Assembly (NCBI RefSeq): GCF_016587375.1
Contig: NZ_BNJG01000001.1
Location: forward strand, 2,982,001 to 3,046,000
Origin: Ktedonobacter robiniae
GTDB taxonomy: Bacteria > Chloroflexota > Ktedonobacteria > Ktedonobacterales > Ktedonobacteraceae
Direction of reading: 5' to 3'
Length of the DNA stretch: 64,000 nt
Numbering within the stretch: position 1 is the stretch's first letter; every line of letters begins with the position of its first letter. Made by a program: the position numbers and the translations under genes. Below, in pieces: positions 9,694 to 16,496 of this stretch. The notes under the pieces are model-generated. The model was not told the origin of the DNA. It worked only from the letters and a program-made list of their open reading frames with translations, and made no database searches.

Positions 9694-10407
9694 ATTATAT
9701 TTTCTCCTTTTACTGCATCTGTTCTCTCTAAGTGGTTTGGTCGCTAAATCCAGGGGAGATGCAGGAGGGTCTCCCTCCTGCCGGAGTGTGGGGTGTCCCC
9801 ACAAATCTTTCTCTCTCTTACTTAGCGACTGTACCACTAAGGCTTGCTGTAGATGAGCCTTTATACCGGTGTAGTGGAAAATTGAGAATAGACGCTTCGC
9901 TGCATATTCTCCCCATATGTGCATTGTCGCGAAGTGAAGGCATAAAGTCTTCCACGGCTAACAAGGCATTTTTATTTCAATATTTTCATGCATATGGGCG
10001 GCGCAAACGGGAAAAAGACATGCTTAGCACCAGGTGCGCTTCAGCTATAAAAGCTCCAGCTAAACCAGGAAATATTGGTATCGATCTTCCCCCTCAGCAT
10101 ACTCTTATTTCCTGCTAGACTTGCCTGGCGGTATTATCTATTTAATCGGCAGTAGTGTCCCTAGTTTGTGTTGAACTTGAGCAGCATGTATATGCCATAG
10201 CTGTTATATAGCAAAAAATATGTACTTCTATGTACCTATTTTATAGAAACGTATTGATTAGTTAAAAATAACATATAGTTTGACAAAAATTTCTAAGTAA
10301 CGTTGCGCTTTTAAAGCCGACTATGCATGAGGATAATATGTTGTTGCTCACGCCTGTAAATTAAGGTTTGTTGAATCTGCTCACTCTCCACCTGTTCAAT
10401 AGGAGCA
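9694..10407. other. Long AT-rich non-coding stretch with one small hairpin
   Basis: No credible gene. A perfect 9-bp hairpin (GCAGGAGGG, loop TCT) lies at 9761-9781 upstream of the EamA gene and could be a leader structure. The rest (about 9950-10400) is AT-rich and leads into the recombinase remnant. Confidence 0.4.
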
Positions 10408-10527
10408 GAGATCTACTTGAAGGATTATCGCGGTGCTGAGGCCAGGCGGGAGCACACAAACTACTCTCCCATTGGGGATTTGAACCTGCCGAGTAAAAGG
10501 AAAAGGAGCAAGAACAAGGATAAATAG
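10408..10527 (+). pseudogene. Tyrosine recombinase C-terminal remnant, copy 1
   Basis: Thirty-nine codons and a TAG that encode 'EIYLKDYRGAEARREHTNY...', the tail of a phage-type integrase after the catalytic Tyr of the family. They match the last part of the remnant at 13635-13825 nearly residue for residue. Nothing upstream continues the reading frame, so the rest of the gene is gone. Confidence 0.7.
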
Positions 10528-10556
10528 CGAGCTTAGCCAAATAATCGATTTTACTA

Positions 10557-10584
10557 GGACAGGAGATTGGTATGTCTCCTGTCC
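10557..10584 (+). terminator. Hairpin following recombinase remnant 1
   Basis: Perfect 10-bp stem GGACAGGAGA/TCTCCTGTCC with loop TTGGTATG. The same hairpin follows remnant 2 at 13853-13886, so the two loci share the 3' flank as well as the coding tail. Confidence 0.7.
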
Positions 10585-10600
10585 ACAAGAACAACCTATT

Positions 10601-10990
10601 TTAAGGCGCATACCGTTTGAGGGCCTCAGCGTTATCAGCTTTCGTCTGAGCACGTTGTTCAGGTGTCACGCAGACTGTATCACCGACAAACGACTCACGC
10701 CACACATAGCCGGCGCGGCAAGAAGCTTCTCCATATGCCCCTTGCGGATTGACGCGATACTGAGCCTGAATGTTGTCCGCCTTCGCCTGAGCGCGTTGTT
10801 CAGGTGTCACACAGACATGGTCACCTTCAAACGCTTCGCGCCATACATAGCCCGAAGCGCACGTATCGGGTCCATATGGGCCGACTGTGGCCTTGAGTGT
10901 TGCCGCGTAGCTTGAGGGATGACTAAAAATCCCCATGATCAGTAACAGACTTGCCAAACCAATGAGTGAAGTCAAACAACGTTTGAACAC
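10601..10990 (-). CDS. Secreted protein with two 'CxxGYVWRExFxGDxVCVTP' repeats
   Basis: 129 residues. A signal peptide ends near residue 29 ('SSYAA'). Two near-identical units follow (about 43-75 and 88-121), each C-x3-GYVWRE-x-F-x-GD-x-VCVTPEQRAQ-x-KADN, so each has a Cys pair that may form a disulfide. Comparable units occur in secreted actinobacterial proteins of unknown role. The start is GTG 10990 with GAGGG at -8. It lies in the eroded island beside the recombinase remnant. No function is assigned. Confidence 0.65.
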   Translation of the reverse strand: MFKRCLTSLIGLASLLLIMGIFSHPSSYAATLKATVGPYGPDTCASGYVWREAFEGDHVCVTPEQRAQAKADNIQAQYRVNPQGAYGEASCRAGYVWRESFVGDTVCVTPEQRAQTKADNAEALKRYAP

Positions 10991-11372
10991 CTTGTCCCTC
11001 TCTTTCTCTTAGGGAACTCTTTTGAAACTCAACATCGCTTGAAAGAAGGTTCCACCAGTTGCAGTGCGTTTTCAACTAGCGTGGTCTGTCTCTACGTAAC
11101 CCTCTCTCAGGACGGATGCTTTTCTCTCCCCTCAGAACGAATAGATTGTTTCCAATGTTTCGGCTGTGATAAAGGACAAGGAGATTCAATTTCATTGGAG
11201 CGCTCTGACTTCTCTCGAATGGACAATATGTTAATTGCTTTCTGACCCGCTATAATAAAGCATTGCACGATACGCTTTTTGGTTATGTACTAGCTTTTGT
11301 AAATATAGTTTTGAACTAACTGCGATTAGTCGAAGCAATGCCAGTTTCTCGCGTTTATGGTATTCTTTGAGG
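10991..11372. other. Non-coding stretch upstream of the secreted repeat protein
   Basis: AT-rich, with the promoter region of the minus-strand secreted protein at its left end. I see no credible gene. Confidence 0.35.
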
Positions 11373-11412
11373 AAGACACCCCCAGACTTGCAAAAGTGGG
11401 GGTGTCTTTTTA
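11373..11412 (+). terminator. Rho-independent terminator
   Basis: AAGACACCCCCA pairs with TGGGGGTGTCTT and is followed by a T-run. No gene is visible immediately upstream, so its transcript may be a small RNA or a lost gene. Confidence 0.75.
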
Positions 11413-12037
11413 TAGCTTGCCATTGGTGCCGATGGCTGGGATCTATTCGACTTATTTGTGAGTGTTTGTTGTTGTCTTCCCGGTGCTTGAAATCTGGCTT
11501 TGATATTTCTGGGTGCTGATGACTTCTTGTATAAGTTTGTGTGTGTCGCTGGACTATAGATATGCTGGTGTAATCGCTTATAGGCTTTATGGCTTACTGT
11601 ACATGCTTTTGCCATTGTTCATGCTTCTGTGCCTCGTCTTCGTCGCGAAAAGCCAGCTCAATGTAAAGATCTTCATCGCTCTGTTTGAGATGGGTATGTA
11701 TAGTGACAGAAAGTAGGAGGCTCTTGCTATTAAGCACGACGAGACAGGCTCGAGGTGTCGGAGGCGTACAGCGCGCATATTCGCAAAAAAACAGCAATAA
11801 ATGATAAATAATGTGGAAGGGCTGCTTTTCACGATTCAGAAGGCGCTGCCGCTGATGCCAGATAGCGCATCGATAATTGTAGATGCATCCATCATTGCCA
11901 GCAAAGGGTTGCCAGAAAAGAAGTAACCTACCAAAACGACGCTGGTTTGCTCAACCAACATGGCAACGTTTAGCCTGGAGATGAAGGACCAATGGAAGAA
12001 ATGATGAAGAAAATTTTCTCTGTGGAGGAGCAAAGAA
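11413..12037. other. Non-coding stretch before the DUF1269-like gene
   Basis: About 625 bases with only short open frames, none with a convincing start site. The last 15 bases hold GAGGAG, the ribosome site of the next gene. Confidence 0.35.
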
Positions 12038-12475
12038 ATGGCTGAGAGTAGGTTGATTGCGCTGGTGTTTGACGGTGAGCAGGAAGCGGAACAGCTGTGG
12101 CTGCGGACTCAAGAATTAAAGAGAAGTGGTCTCATTCCACCTGGGGATGCAGCGATAGTTATCATCCGGCTGGATAGCCAGGTCATCGTGCAAGAAGTGG
12201 TAGATCCCACAGATGGAGACGCTTTTAACGCCCAAACATGGGAATATGTCATCAAAACGCTGCTCTCTGGGTGGGGTAAGGGCATTGATGATTGGTTTGT
12301 CCAGCAGGTGAAGCAACACCTTCTTCCAGGGACATCCGCTCTCTTTCTCTTGGTAGATCCGTCCAAGGCTCAAGATGTCGTTCACGCTTTAAGCGGTTAC
12401 CCAGGTAACCGCTTCTACAGCGCGCTGTCAACAGAAGATAAGGCAAGGATTAGAGCGGCTGCTGGGCAGGCATAG
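12038..12475 (+). CDS. DUF1269-like protein lacking the membrane glycine zipper
   Basis: 145 residues with GAGGAG 8 bases before ATG. The two ends match the DUF1269 pattern: a strand-helix 'IALVFDGEQEAEQLW' start and a 'LLPGTSALFLLVDPSKAQDVVHAL' then 'LSTEDKARIRAA' end. The central Gly/Ala-rich membrane hairpin normally found between them is replaced by a soluble stretch ('TLLSGWGKGIDDWFVQQVKQHL'). It is therefore probably cytosolic. Role unknown. Confidence 0.65.
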   Translation: MAESRLIALVFDGEQEAEQLWLRTQELKRSGLIPPGDAAIVIIRLDSQVIVQEVVDPTDGDAFNAQTWEYVIKTLLSGWGKGIDDWFVQQVKQHLLPGTSALFLLVDPSKAQDVVHALSGYPGNRFYSALSTEDKARIRAAAGQA

Positions 12476-12829
12476 TCGTCGATGAGCAAAGCAAGGCTGA
12501 CAATCACCGAGTGCTGGGGTTCGCCTCATGATGAGGCACGTCTCCTCAGGTGGCGGGCGAATCGGCAAAGAGAAAGCTGCCTGTAAAGAGACTTCACAAT
12601 CGGTTTCGTTGGGGGAGATGGGAGAGTTGAAGTCCACGCCGCGAGAAACTAGGCGCTCTTCTGATGCGGTTGCATTGGCTTGTTAAGCGGAAGGAGATTT
12701 TATTTTGTCCATTGGTGGTGACTCAAATGTATATGATCTCAACCTCTAGGATGTCAAAACGGATGTCAGAATTTCTAATGTATGGCTTGCTGTGTGATTG
12801 CAGTTCTTTCTGTTTGGTGGAGGTGGTGT
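12476..12829. other. Non-coding stretch in the eroded island
   Basis: About 350 bases with no credible gene. The right end carries a strong ribosome site (GGAGGT, 12819-12824) that belongs to the next, broken gene. Confidence 0.35.
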
Positions 12830-13083
12830 ATGAAAAATTTTTATGATGGGCGTGTTCTCTCTTTTGCAGAACGCCAAGAAGCTGCTCGAAGGGCGTTGTT
12901 GGAGTGGGTCGGGTGACGTGTCTATTCTGCTGGCCCTCAATACATCGGCTATGCCTTGTTCAGTCAGTGGATGCCCGGGGGTGGGTAACGCTTCTGTTTA
13001 ACACGGCCGAGGGTCCTACAATCTATCCGGCGAGAGTGCGTGTGGATGTGCTGGGTGAGACGGTCACAATTGTTGATGACTAG
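12830..13083 (+). pseudogene. Small broken gene of unknown function
   Basis: ATG 12830 has an excellent ribosome site (GGAGGT, 5 bases away) and starts 28 codons that end at TGA 12914. The downstream frame ending at TAG 13081 reads '...GWVTLLFNTAEGPTIYPARVRV...', which looks coding. One extra base, near the GGG at 12911 or in the G-run near 12970, would join most of the two parts into about 84 residues. I do not recognise the family. Confidence 0.4.
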
Positions 13084-13102
13084 ACATCAAACTAACTGAT
13101 TA

Positions 13103-13190
13103 CTCTGTGTAGCTCAGGTGGCGGAGCACTGTCAGTGCGCGGAGTTGCAATCGCGTACAGAAGTCACTGGTTCGAGTCCAGTCGCGGGGT
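13103..13190 (+). tRNA. tRNA-like locus with an abnormal, extended anticodon arm
   Basis: Acceptor strands CTCTGTG/CGCGGGG pair with three G-U wobbles. The D-arm (GCTC/GAGC) and T-arm (ACTGG-TTCGAGT-CCAGT) are normal. Between them are 37 bases where about 22 are expected: CTGT/ACAG pair, then a bulge, then GCGCG/CGCGT close a 10-base loop containing TTGCAA. An anticodon GCA (Cys) or TGC (Ala) could be read. It may be a degenerate tRNA; no CCA is encoded. Confidence 0.4.
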
Positions 13191-13388
13191 CCTCACTTTT
13201 TCCCATACTTTGTCTCTACACCCAGTACGCTGCTCGCAGTATGGGTTAAGTATCCATGTTTCACTGAACTCGTGTCCTGTGATGCCCTGCGTCACCGAGC
13301 GACAGGCTACACCACAGATTGTTGGCTTTCCGCAGATGACACAGGGAAGTTCTTTATCAAATGTAAGTTCAACACAGATCTCATCCAT
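13164..13388 (-). CDS. Small Cys-rich hypothetical protein
   Basis: 74 residues, ATG 13388 with GGGAAAG upstream. 'CVICGKPTICGVACR' and a later 'NPYCEQRTGC' suggest a small zinc-binding fold. The last codons overlap the tRNA-like locus on the other strand. It sits between two tRNA loci in the island. Not recognised; it could be a phage-type small protein or a chance frame. Confidence 0.35.
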   Translation of the reverse strand: MDEICVELTFDKELPCVICGKPTICGVACRSVTQGITGHEFSETWILNPYCEQRTGCRDKVWEKVRTPRLDSNQ

Positions 13389-13441
13389 ATCTTTCCCTTT
13401 CTTTCTTTTAGGATATGAACCAGGGAAAGGTGATCCTACTT

Positions 13442-13513
13442 GACCTCATGGTGCAACGGCTAGCATAGGAGACTTTCAATCTCCTGACGAGGGTTCGATT
13501 TCCTTTGAGGCTA
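13442..13513 (+). tRNA. tRNA-Glu (anticodon TTC), divergent
   Basis: 72 bases with a perfect anticodon stem GGAGA/TCTCC around CTTTCAA (anticodon TTC), a D-arm GTGC/GCAT and a T-arm GAGGG-TTCGATT-TCCTT. The acceptor stem GACCTCA/TGAGGCT has one mismatch (A2-C71) and a G-T pair. The mismatch and weak T-stem suggest a mobile-element tRNA or one in decay. No CCA is encoded. Confidence 0.6.
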
Positions 13514-13578
13514 TTAGTGTGCTGTAACGCTCGGCAGTGCCTGCGAGGTGGAGCAGTGGAGTGGCGGACCTGAGGGCG

Positions 13579-13626
13579 GCGGTTGTGCGCGGCGGTGGGG
13601 CAGGGGTCCCCGCCGCGTACAACCGC
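13579..13626. other. GC-rich long hairpin
   Basis: Outer arms GCGGTTGT/ACAACCGC (8 bp) and GC-rich inner pairing (GGCGG/CCGCC) with a G-rich loop. It lies directly before the recombinase remnant, between it and tRNA-Glu. It may be an element end or att-site structure; nothing proves this. Confidence 0.4.
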
Positions 13627-13634
13627 TCCGGGTC

Positions 13635-13825
13635 CTTTCCTTGAACGTGGCGGCGAGCTGTTCAAGCTGGCGCGCGAAATGGGCCATAGCACCGTCAAGG
13701 TGACGGAGATCTACCTGAAGGATTACCGCAGTGCTGAGGCCAGGCGAGAGCACACAAACTACTCCCCTATTGGTGATTTGAACTTGCCAAGTAGAAGGAA
13801 AAGGGGCAAGAACAGGGACAAATAG
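13635..13825 (+). pseudogene. Tyrosine recombinase C-terminal remnant, copy 2
   Basis: Reads 'FLERGGELFKLAREMGHS', then 'VKVTEIYLKDYRSAEARR': the G-H box and the Tyr region of a tyrosine recombinase, then a Lys/Arg tail and TAG. The catalytic Arg, Lys and first His/Arg regions are missing, so this is only the last 62 or so codons. The coding tail and the hairpin after it match copy 1 at 10408-10584. It lies among tRNA genes, the usual target of such elements. Confidence 0.75.
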
Positions 13826-13852
13826 CGCGGTTAGCCAAATAATCGATTTTTC

Positions 13853-13886
13853 CTAGGACAGGGGATTGGTATGTCTCCTGTCCTAG
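13853..13886 (+). terminator. Hairpin following recombinase remnant 2
   Basis: CTAGGACAGGGGA / TCTCCTGTCCTAG with loop TTGGTATG; 13-bp stem with one G-T pair. Homologous to 10557-10584. Confidence 0.7.
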
Positions 13887-14006
13887 AAGTGCTTTTCTAA
13901 CCCTGGGGATTTCCCAAAAAATGACAAAAAAAGAGAGCCTTCTGGCTCTTTCGTGGGAATTTGTGTTTTTGCTGAGACCGCTTGAGAAGCGGATTTGTGA
14001 GAGAGG

Positions 14007-14089
14007 TAGGGCGAGAGGGACTCGAACCCTCACGGCCTCTCAGCCTGGGGATTTTAAGTCCCCTGCGTCTACCATTTCGCCATCGCCCC
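14007..14089 (-). tRNA. tRNA-Leu (anticodon TAA)
   Basis: Minus-strand class II tRNA of 83 bases. The acceptor GGGGCGA pairs with TCGCCCT. The anticodon arm GGGGA-CTTAAAA-TCCCC gives anticodon TAA. There is a long variable arm (GAGGC...GCCGT) and a normal T-arm (GAGGG-TTCGAGT-CCCTC). No CCA is encoded. Confidence 0.93.
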
Positions 14090-14195
14090 GTGTGTGCCAC
14101 GATAATAGCACGTTCAGCGGCTTTAGTCAATCATATTTTGGTTCTTTCCTGCAGTGATAGACGCAACACATCATGCGAAACCCCCGCTTTACCTC

Positions 14196-14226
14196 TTGAC
14201 CTGGAGCGCGCTCCAGGTTGTACAGT
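14196..14226 (+). promoter_or_regulatory. MerR-type promoter/operator of the MFS exporter
   Basis: TTGACC (14196-14201) and TACAGT (14221-14226) are separated by 19 bases, the stretched spacer typical of MerR-activated promoters. The spacer carries the perfect 20-base palindrome ACCTGGAGCGCGCTCCAGGT (14199-14218). A close relative lies before the merR gene at 15734. The exporter starts about 165 bases downstream. Confidence 0.85.
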
Positions 14227-14391
14227 TCCCTCTGTTCCCCTTCTCTCGACTGGCATTTTCCTGACAAGGGAGCCAATTGGGGAACATTACTTCTGATTAG
14301 ACCTGATCGCAGGGCTTCTCGAATGCTTCCCTTTCGAGAACGCTGGCGCTCACCCTGTTTCGTCTTTTCATATGTACAAAGGAAATGAAGA

Positions 14392-15690
14392 GTGATAATA
14401 CTCAAAGTATCTACGCGCTTCCCTCTTCTGGAGGCGTTTCGCTCCCGCTCGTTTGCGCTGATCTGGACAGGCCAAAGTATCTCACGCCTGGGGGATGGCG
14501 CATTTAATATGGCTCTTGCCTGGCAGATACTCCTCATGACCCACTCTGGAACCGCTATGGGAATAGTGCTTGCCGCAACAAGTCTTCCTCAAGTGTTTTT
14601 TTTGCTCCTGGGTGGCGTTGTTGCTGATCGCTTTTCACGCATACGTATTCTGCTCTGGTCTGATGGAGTTCGAGCGTTTGCTGTTCTCCTGATCGCTGTT
14701 CTTGGCTGGCTTCACGTCCTTCAATTGTGGCATCTCCTTGGCCTGGGCCTCTTCGGGATCGCCAAAGGCTTTTTCTTTCCAGCCTATCAAGCTCTTCCAC
14801 CTCAACTGGTCGAGCGTGACGTACTTCGCTCAGCCAATTCTCTCAATGGCTTGAGCCGTCAGATCGGTGATGTGATTGGCCCTATGGTTGGGGCAGCTTG
14901 TGTCACGTTAGCTGGCCCTATGGCCGCCTTTACCCTGAACGGTTTCTCGTTTCTTCTCTCTGCCGCTTGTATACTCATTACTCTATCTTGGCAGCCACTC
15001 GCGACCCGTCAACGCCTGAGCCGAGTGGAGACCCAGAAACAGGAGGACATACAAACCACATCTTCTGCCAAGAAAAGGATGCTTTGGAACGACACCCACG
15101 AAGGATTCGGGTATGTCATGGCTTCTTCCTGGCTCTGGATCTCCATTGCCATTGCTGCGTTGGGCAACATTAGTATCGACGCTATGGATATTTCCCTTCC
15201 CAAGCTCGTTCAAGATACATATCATGCAGGTGTCTGGCTCGTCGGAACCGCCGGGACAGCTAATGCCCTTGGCGCTATTGTGGGATCCATTATTATTGGG
15301 CAACGACGCCAACTTCGTCGCCGAGGGATACTTGCGTATCTCAGTCTGCTCTTGACCGGCGGGAGCACTATGGCCATTGGTTTTCCATGGCCGACTGTTT
15401 GGTTCCCCTGGGCTGCCTGTGGCTGTAGTGTCTTCATTGGTCTGGGTCTGGGAACCTTCGGGGTCATTTGGGTCACCGTGTTACAAGAACTGGTGCCTGA
15501 AGAAAAACAAGGACGCGTTTTCAGTATTGATGCATTGGGCTCCTCCTGTCTTCTTCCTATTGGCCTGTCTCTGGCAGGTCTGGCGACCGACCGATTTGGA
15601 CCTTCCTGGATGTTTCTGGTTGGAGGTGGCGTCTTGTTCCTCCTGACTGCTTCAGGCCTTCTGGTTCGTGGTGTACGTCAGTTGGATTAA
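14392..15690 (+). CDS. MFS exporter (MefA/EntS-like)
   Basis: 432 residues, GTG start with AAAGGA about 9 bases upstream. About twelve transmembrane helices; loop 2-3 carries the MFS motif 'GGVVADRFSRIRILLWSDGVRA'. The second half has 'VPEEKQGRVFSIDALGSS', typical of the drug/macrolide-efflux MFS subgroup. The promoter has a MerR operator nearly identical to that of the downstream merR-family gene, so the exporter is probably induced by a ligand sensed by that regulator, likely the exported compound. Confidence 0.85.
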   Translation: MIILKVSTRFPLLEAFRSRSFALIWTGQSISRLGDGAFNMALAWQILLMTHSGTAMGIVLAATSLPQVFFLLLGGVVADRFSRIRILLWSDGVRAFAVLLIAVLGWLHVLQLWHLLGLGLFGIAKGFFFPAYQALPPQLVERDVLRSANSLNGLSRQIGDVIGPMVGAACVTLAGPMAAFTLNGFSFLLSAACILITLSWQPLATRQRLSRVETQKQEDIQTTSSAKKRMLWNDTHEGFGYVMASSWLWISIAIAALGNISIDAMDISLPKLVQDTYHAGVWLVGTAGTANALGAIVGSIIIGQRRQLRRRGILAYLSLLLTGGSTMAIGFPWPTVWFPWAACGCSVFIGLGLGTFGVIWVTVLQELVPEEKQGRVFSIDALGSSCLLPIGLSLAGLATDRFGPSWMFLVGGGVLFLLTASGLLVRGVRQLD

Positions 15691-15733
15691 CTCTCTTTCC
15701 AGGCAGATGTTGCAGAAAAAGTCTGGGCATCAC

Positions 15734-15764
15734 TTGACGTGGAGTATACTCCAGGTTGTATAGT
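15734..15764 (+). promoter_or_regulatory. MerR-type promoter/operator before the merR gene
   Basis: TTGACG (15734-15739) and TATAGT (15759-15764) with a 19-base spacer. The core palindrome is GGAGTATACTCC (15741-15752), within ACGTGGAGTATACTCCAGGT (one mismatch from a full palindrome). The -10 box ends only 6 bases before ATG 15771, so the transcript would be leaderless or nearly so. Confidence 0.85.
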
Positions 15765-15770
15765 TCCACC

Positions 15771-16172
15771 ATGAACACAGAACTCTCTATCCAACAGGTG
15801 GCCCAACAGACAGGTTTAAGTATCGATACCTTGCGCTATTATGAGCGCATTGGTTTGCTTGAACCTGTCAATCGGGCGTCAAGCGGGCATCGTCGGTATA
15901 CTCAGAAAGATATTGAGTGGATTGGTTTGCTCATCCGGTTACGCAAGACAGGCATGCCCATCGCACAAATGATCCAATTTGCCCATTTACGCCGTCAAGG
16001 ACCACAGACCACCACTGAACGCCGTGTCTTCCTGGAAAATCATCAGCGTGCCCTAGAAGAGCAAATGCGACAAATGGAGCAACATATGGAGGCACTCCAG
16101 CAGAAAATTATCCGATACAAAGAGCGGGAAATGCTCCTTAGCGCATCGTTGACTCCAGTTCTGGAAACATAA
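15771..16172 (+). CDS. MerR-family transcriptional regulator
   Basis: 133 residues from ATG 15771; an upstream ATG at 15756 falls inside the promoter and is rejected. The N-terminal winged helix has 'LSIQQVAQQTGLSIDTLRYYERIGLLEP' and 'SGHRRYTQKDIEWIGLLIRLRKTGMPI'. A long C-terminal coiled coil (about 80-120) forms the dimer. No Cys pair for metal binding is present, so it belongs to the organic-ligand (AdhR/Bmr-like) side of the family. It probably controls itself and the exporter upstream through the matching operators. Confidence 0.88.
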   Translation: MNTELSIQQVAQQTGLSIDTLRYYERIGLLEPVNRASSGHRRYTQKDIEWIGLLIRLRKTGMPIAQMIQFAHLRRQGPQTTTERRVFLENHQRALEEQMRQMEQHMEALQQKIIRYKEREMLLSASLTPVLET

Positions 16173-16255
16173 GGGAACACGAGCGAGCATCCACCTGCCT
16201 TTAGCGGACAACTCGTGGCATATAGCCAGGAAAAAAAGAAAGGATGGATGTATTC

Positions 16256-16481
16256 ATGACCATGCATTATGGCATCACTGTTCCGCAAGGCTGGCGGATG
16301 GATCTGGTTGGCATCCATGATCCTCTTGAGGCATATGAGATGATGACACGCGTCGCCCAAACTGCTGAAAGGCTCGCCTATCATTCCATAGCGTCTGAAA
16401 GCATACGAACAGGCAGGCGCACCAGAGATTATTCTCTTCTTCTGGGATCCTCCATCTTCGTATGCTCCCATTCGATCCTGA
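16256..16481 (+). pseudogene. Luciferase-like (LLM) F420/FMN oxidoreductase, internally deleted
   Basis: ATG 16256 has AAAGGATGG upstream and begins 'MHYGITVPQGWRMDLVGIHD', then 'PLEAYEMMTRVAQTAE', the normal N-terminus of this family. After about 42 codons homology stops. In a different frame, 'RLKAYEQAGAPEIILFFWDP' to TGA 16479 matches the normal C-terminus. About 250 central residues have been lost by a deletion that joined the ends out of frame. Confidence 0.7.
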
Positions 16482-16496
16482 AAGGATATCTATCAC

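Noticed and set aside
11594..11797. Short frames on both strands at 11.5-11.8 kb
   Set aside because: No start sites, no motifs and AT-rich composition; likely chance.
11836..12033. 65-codon hydrophobic minus-strand frame
   Set aside because: Hydrophobic stretch could be a small membrane protein, but it overlaps the leader of the next gene and lacks a ribosome site.
15756..15770. Upstream ATG for the MerR gene
   Set aside because: It lies inside the -10 region of the MerR promoter, so it cannot be in the transcript.
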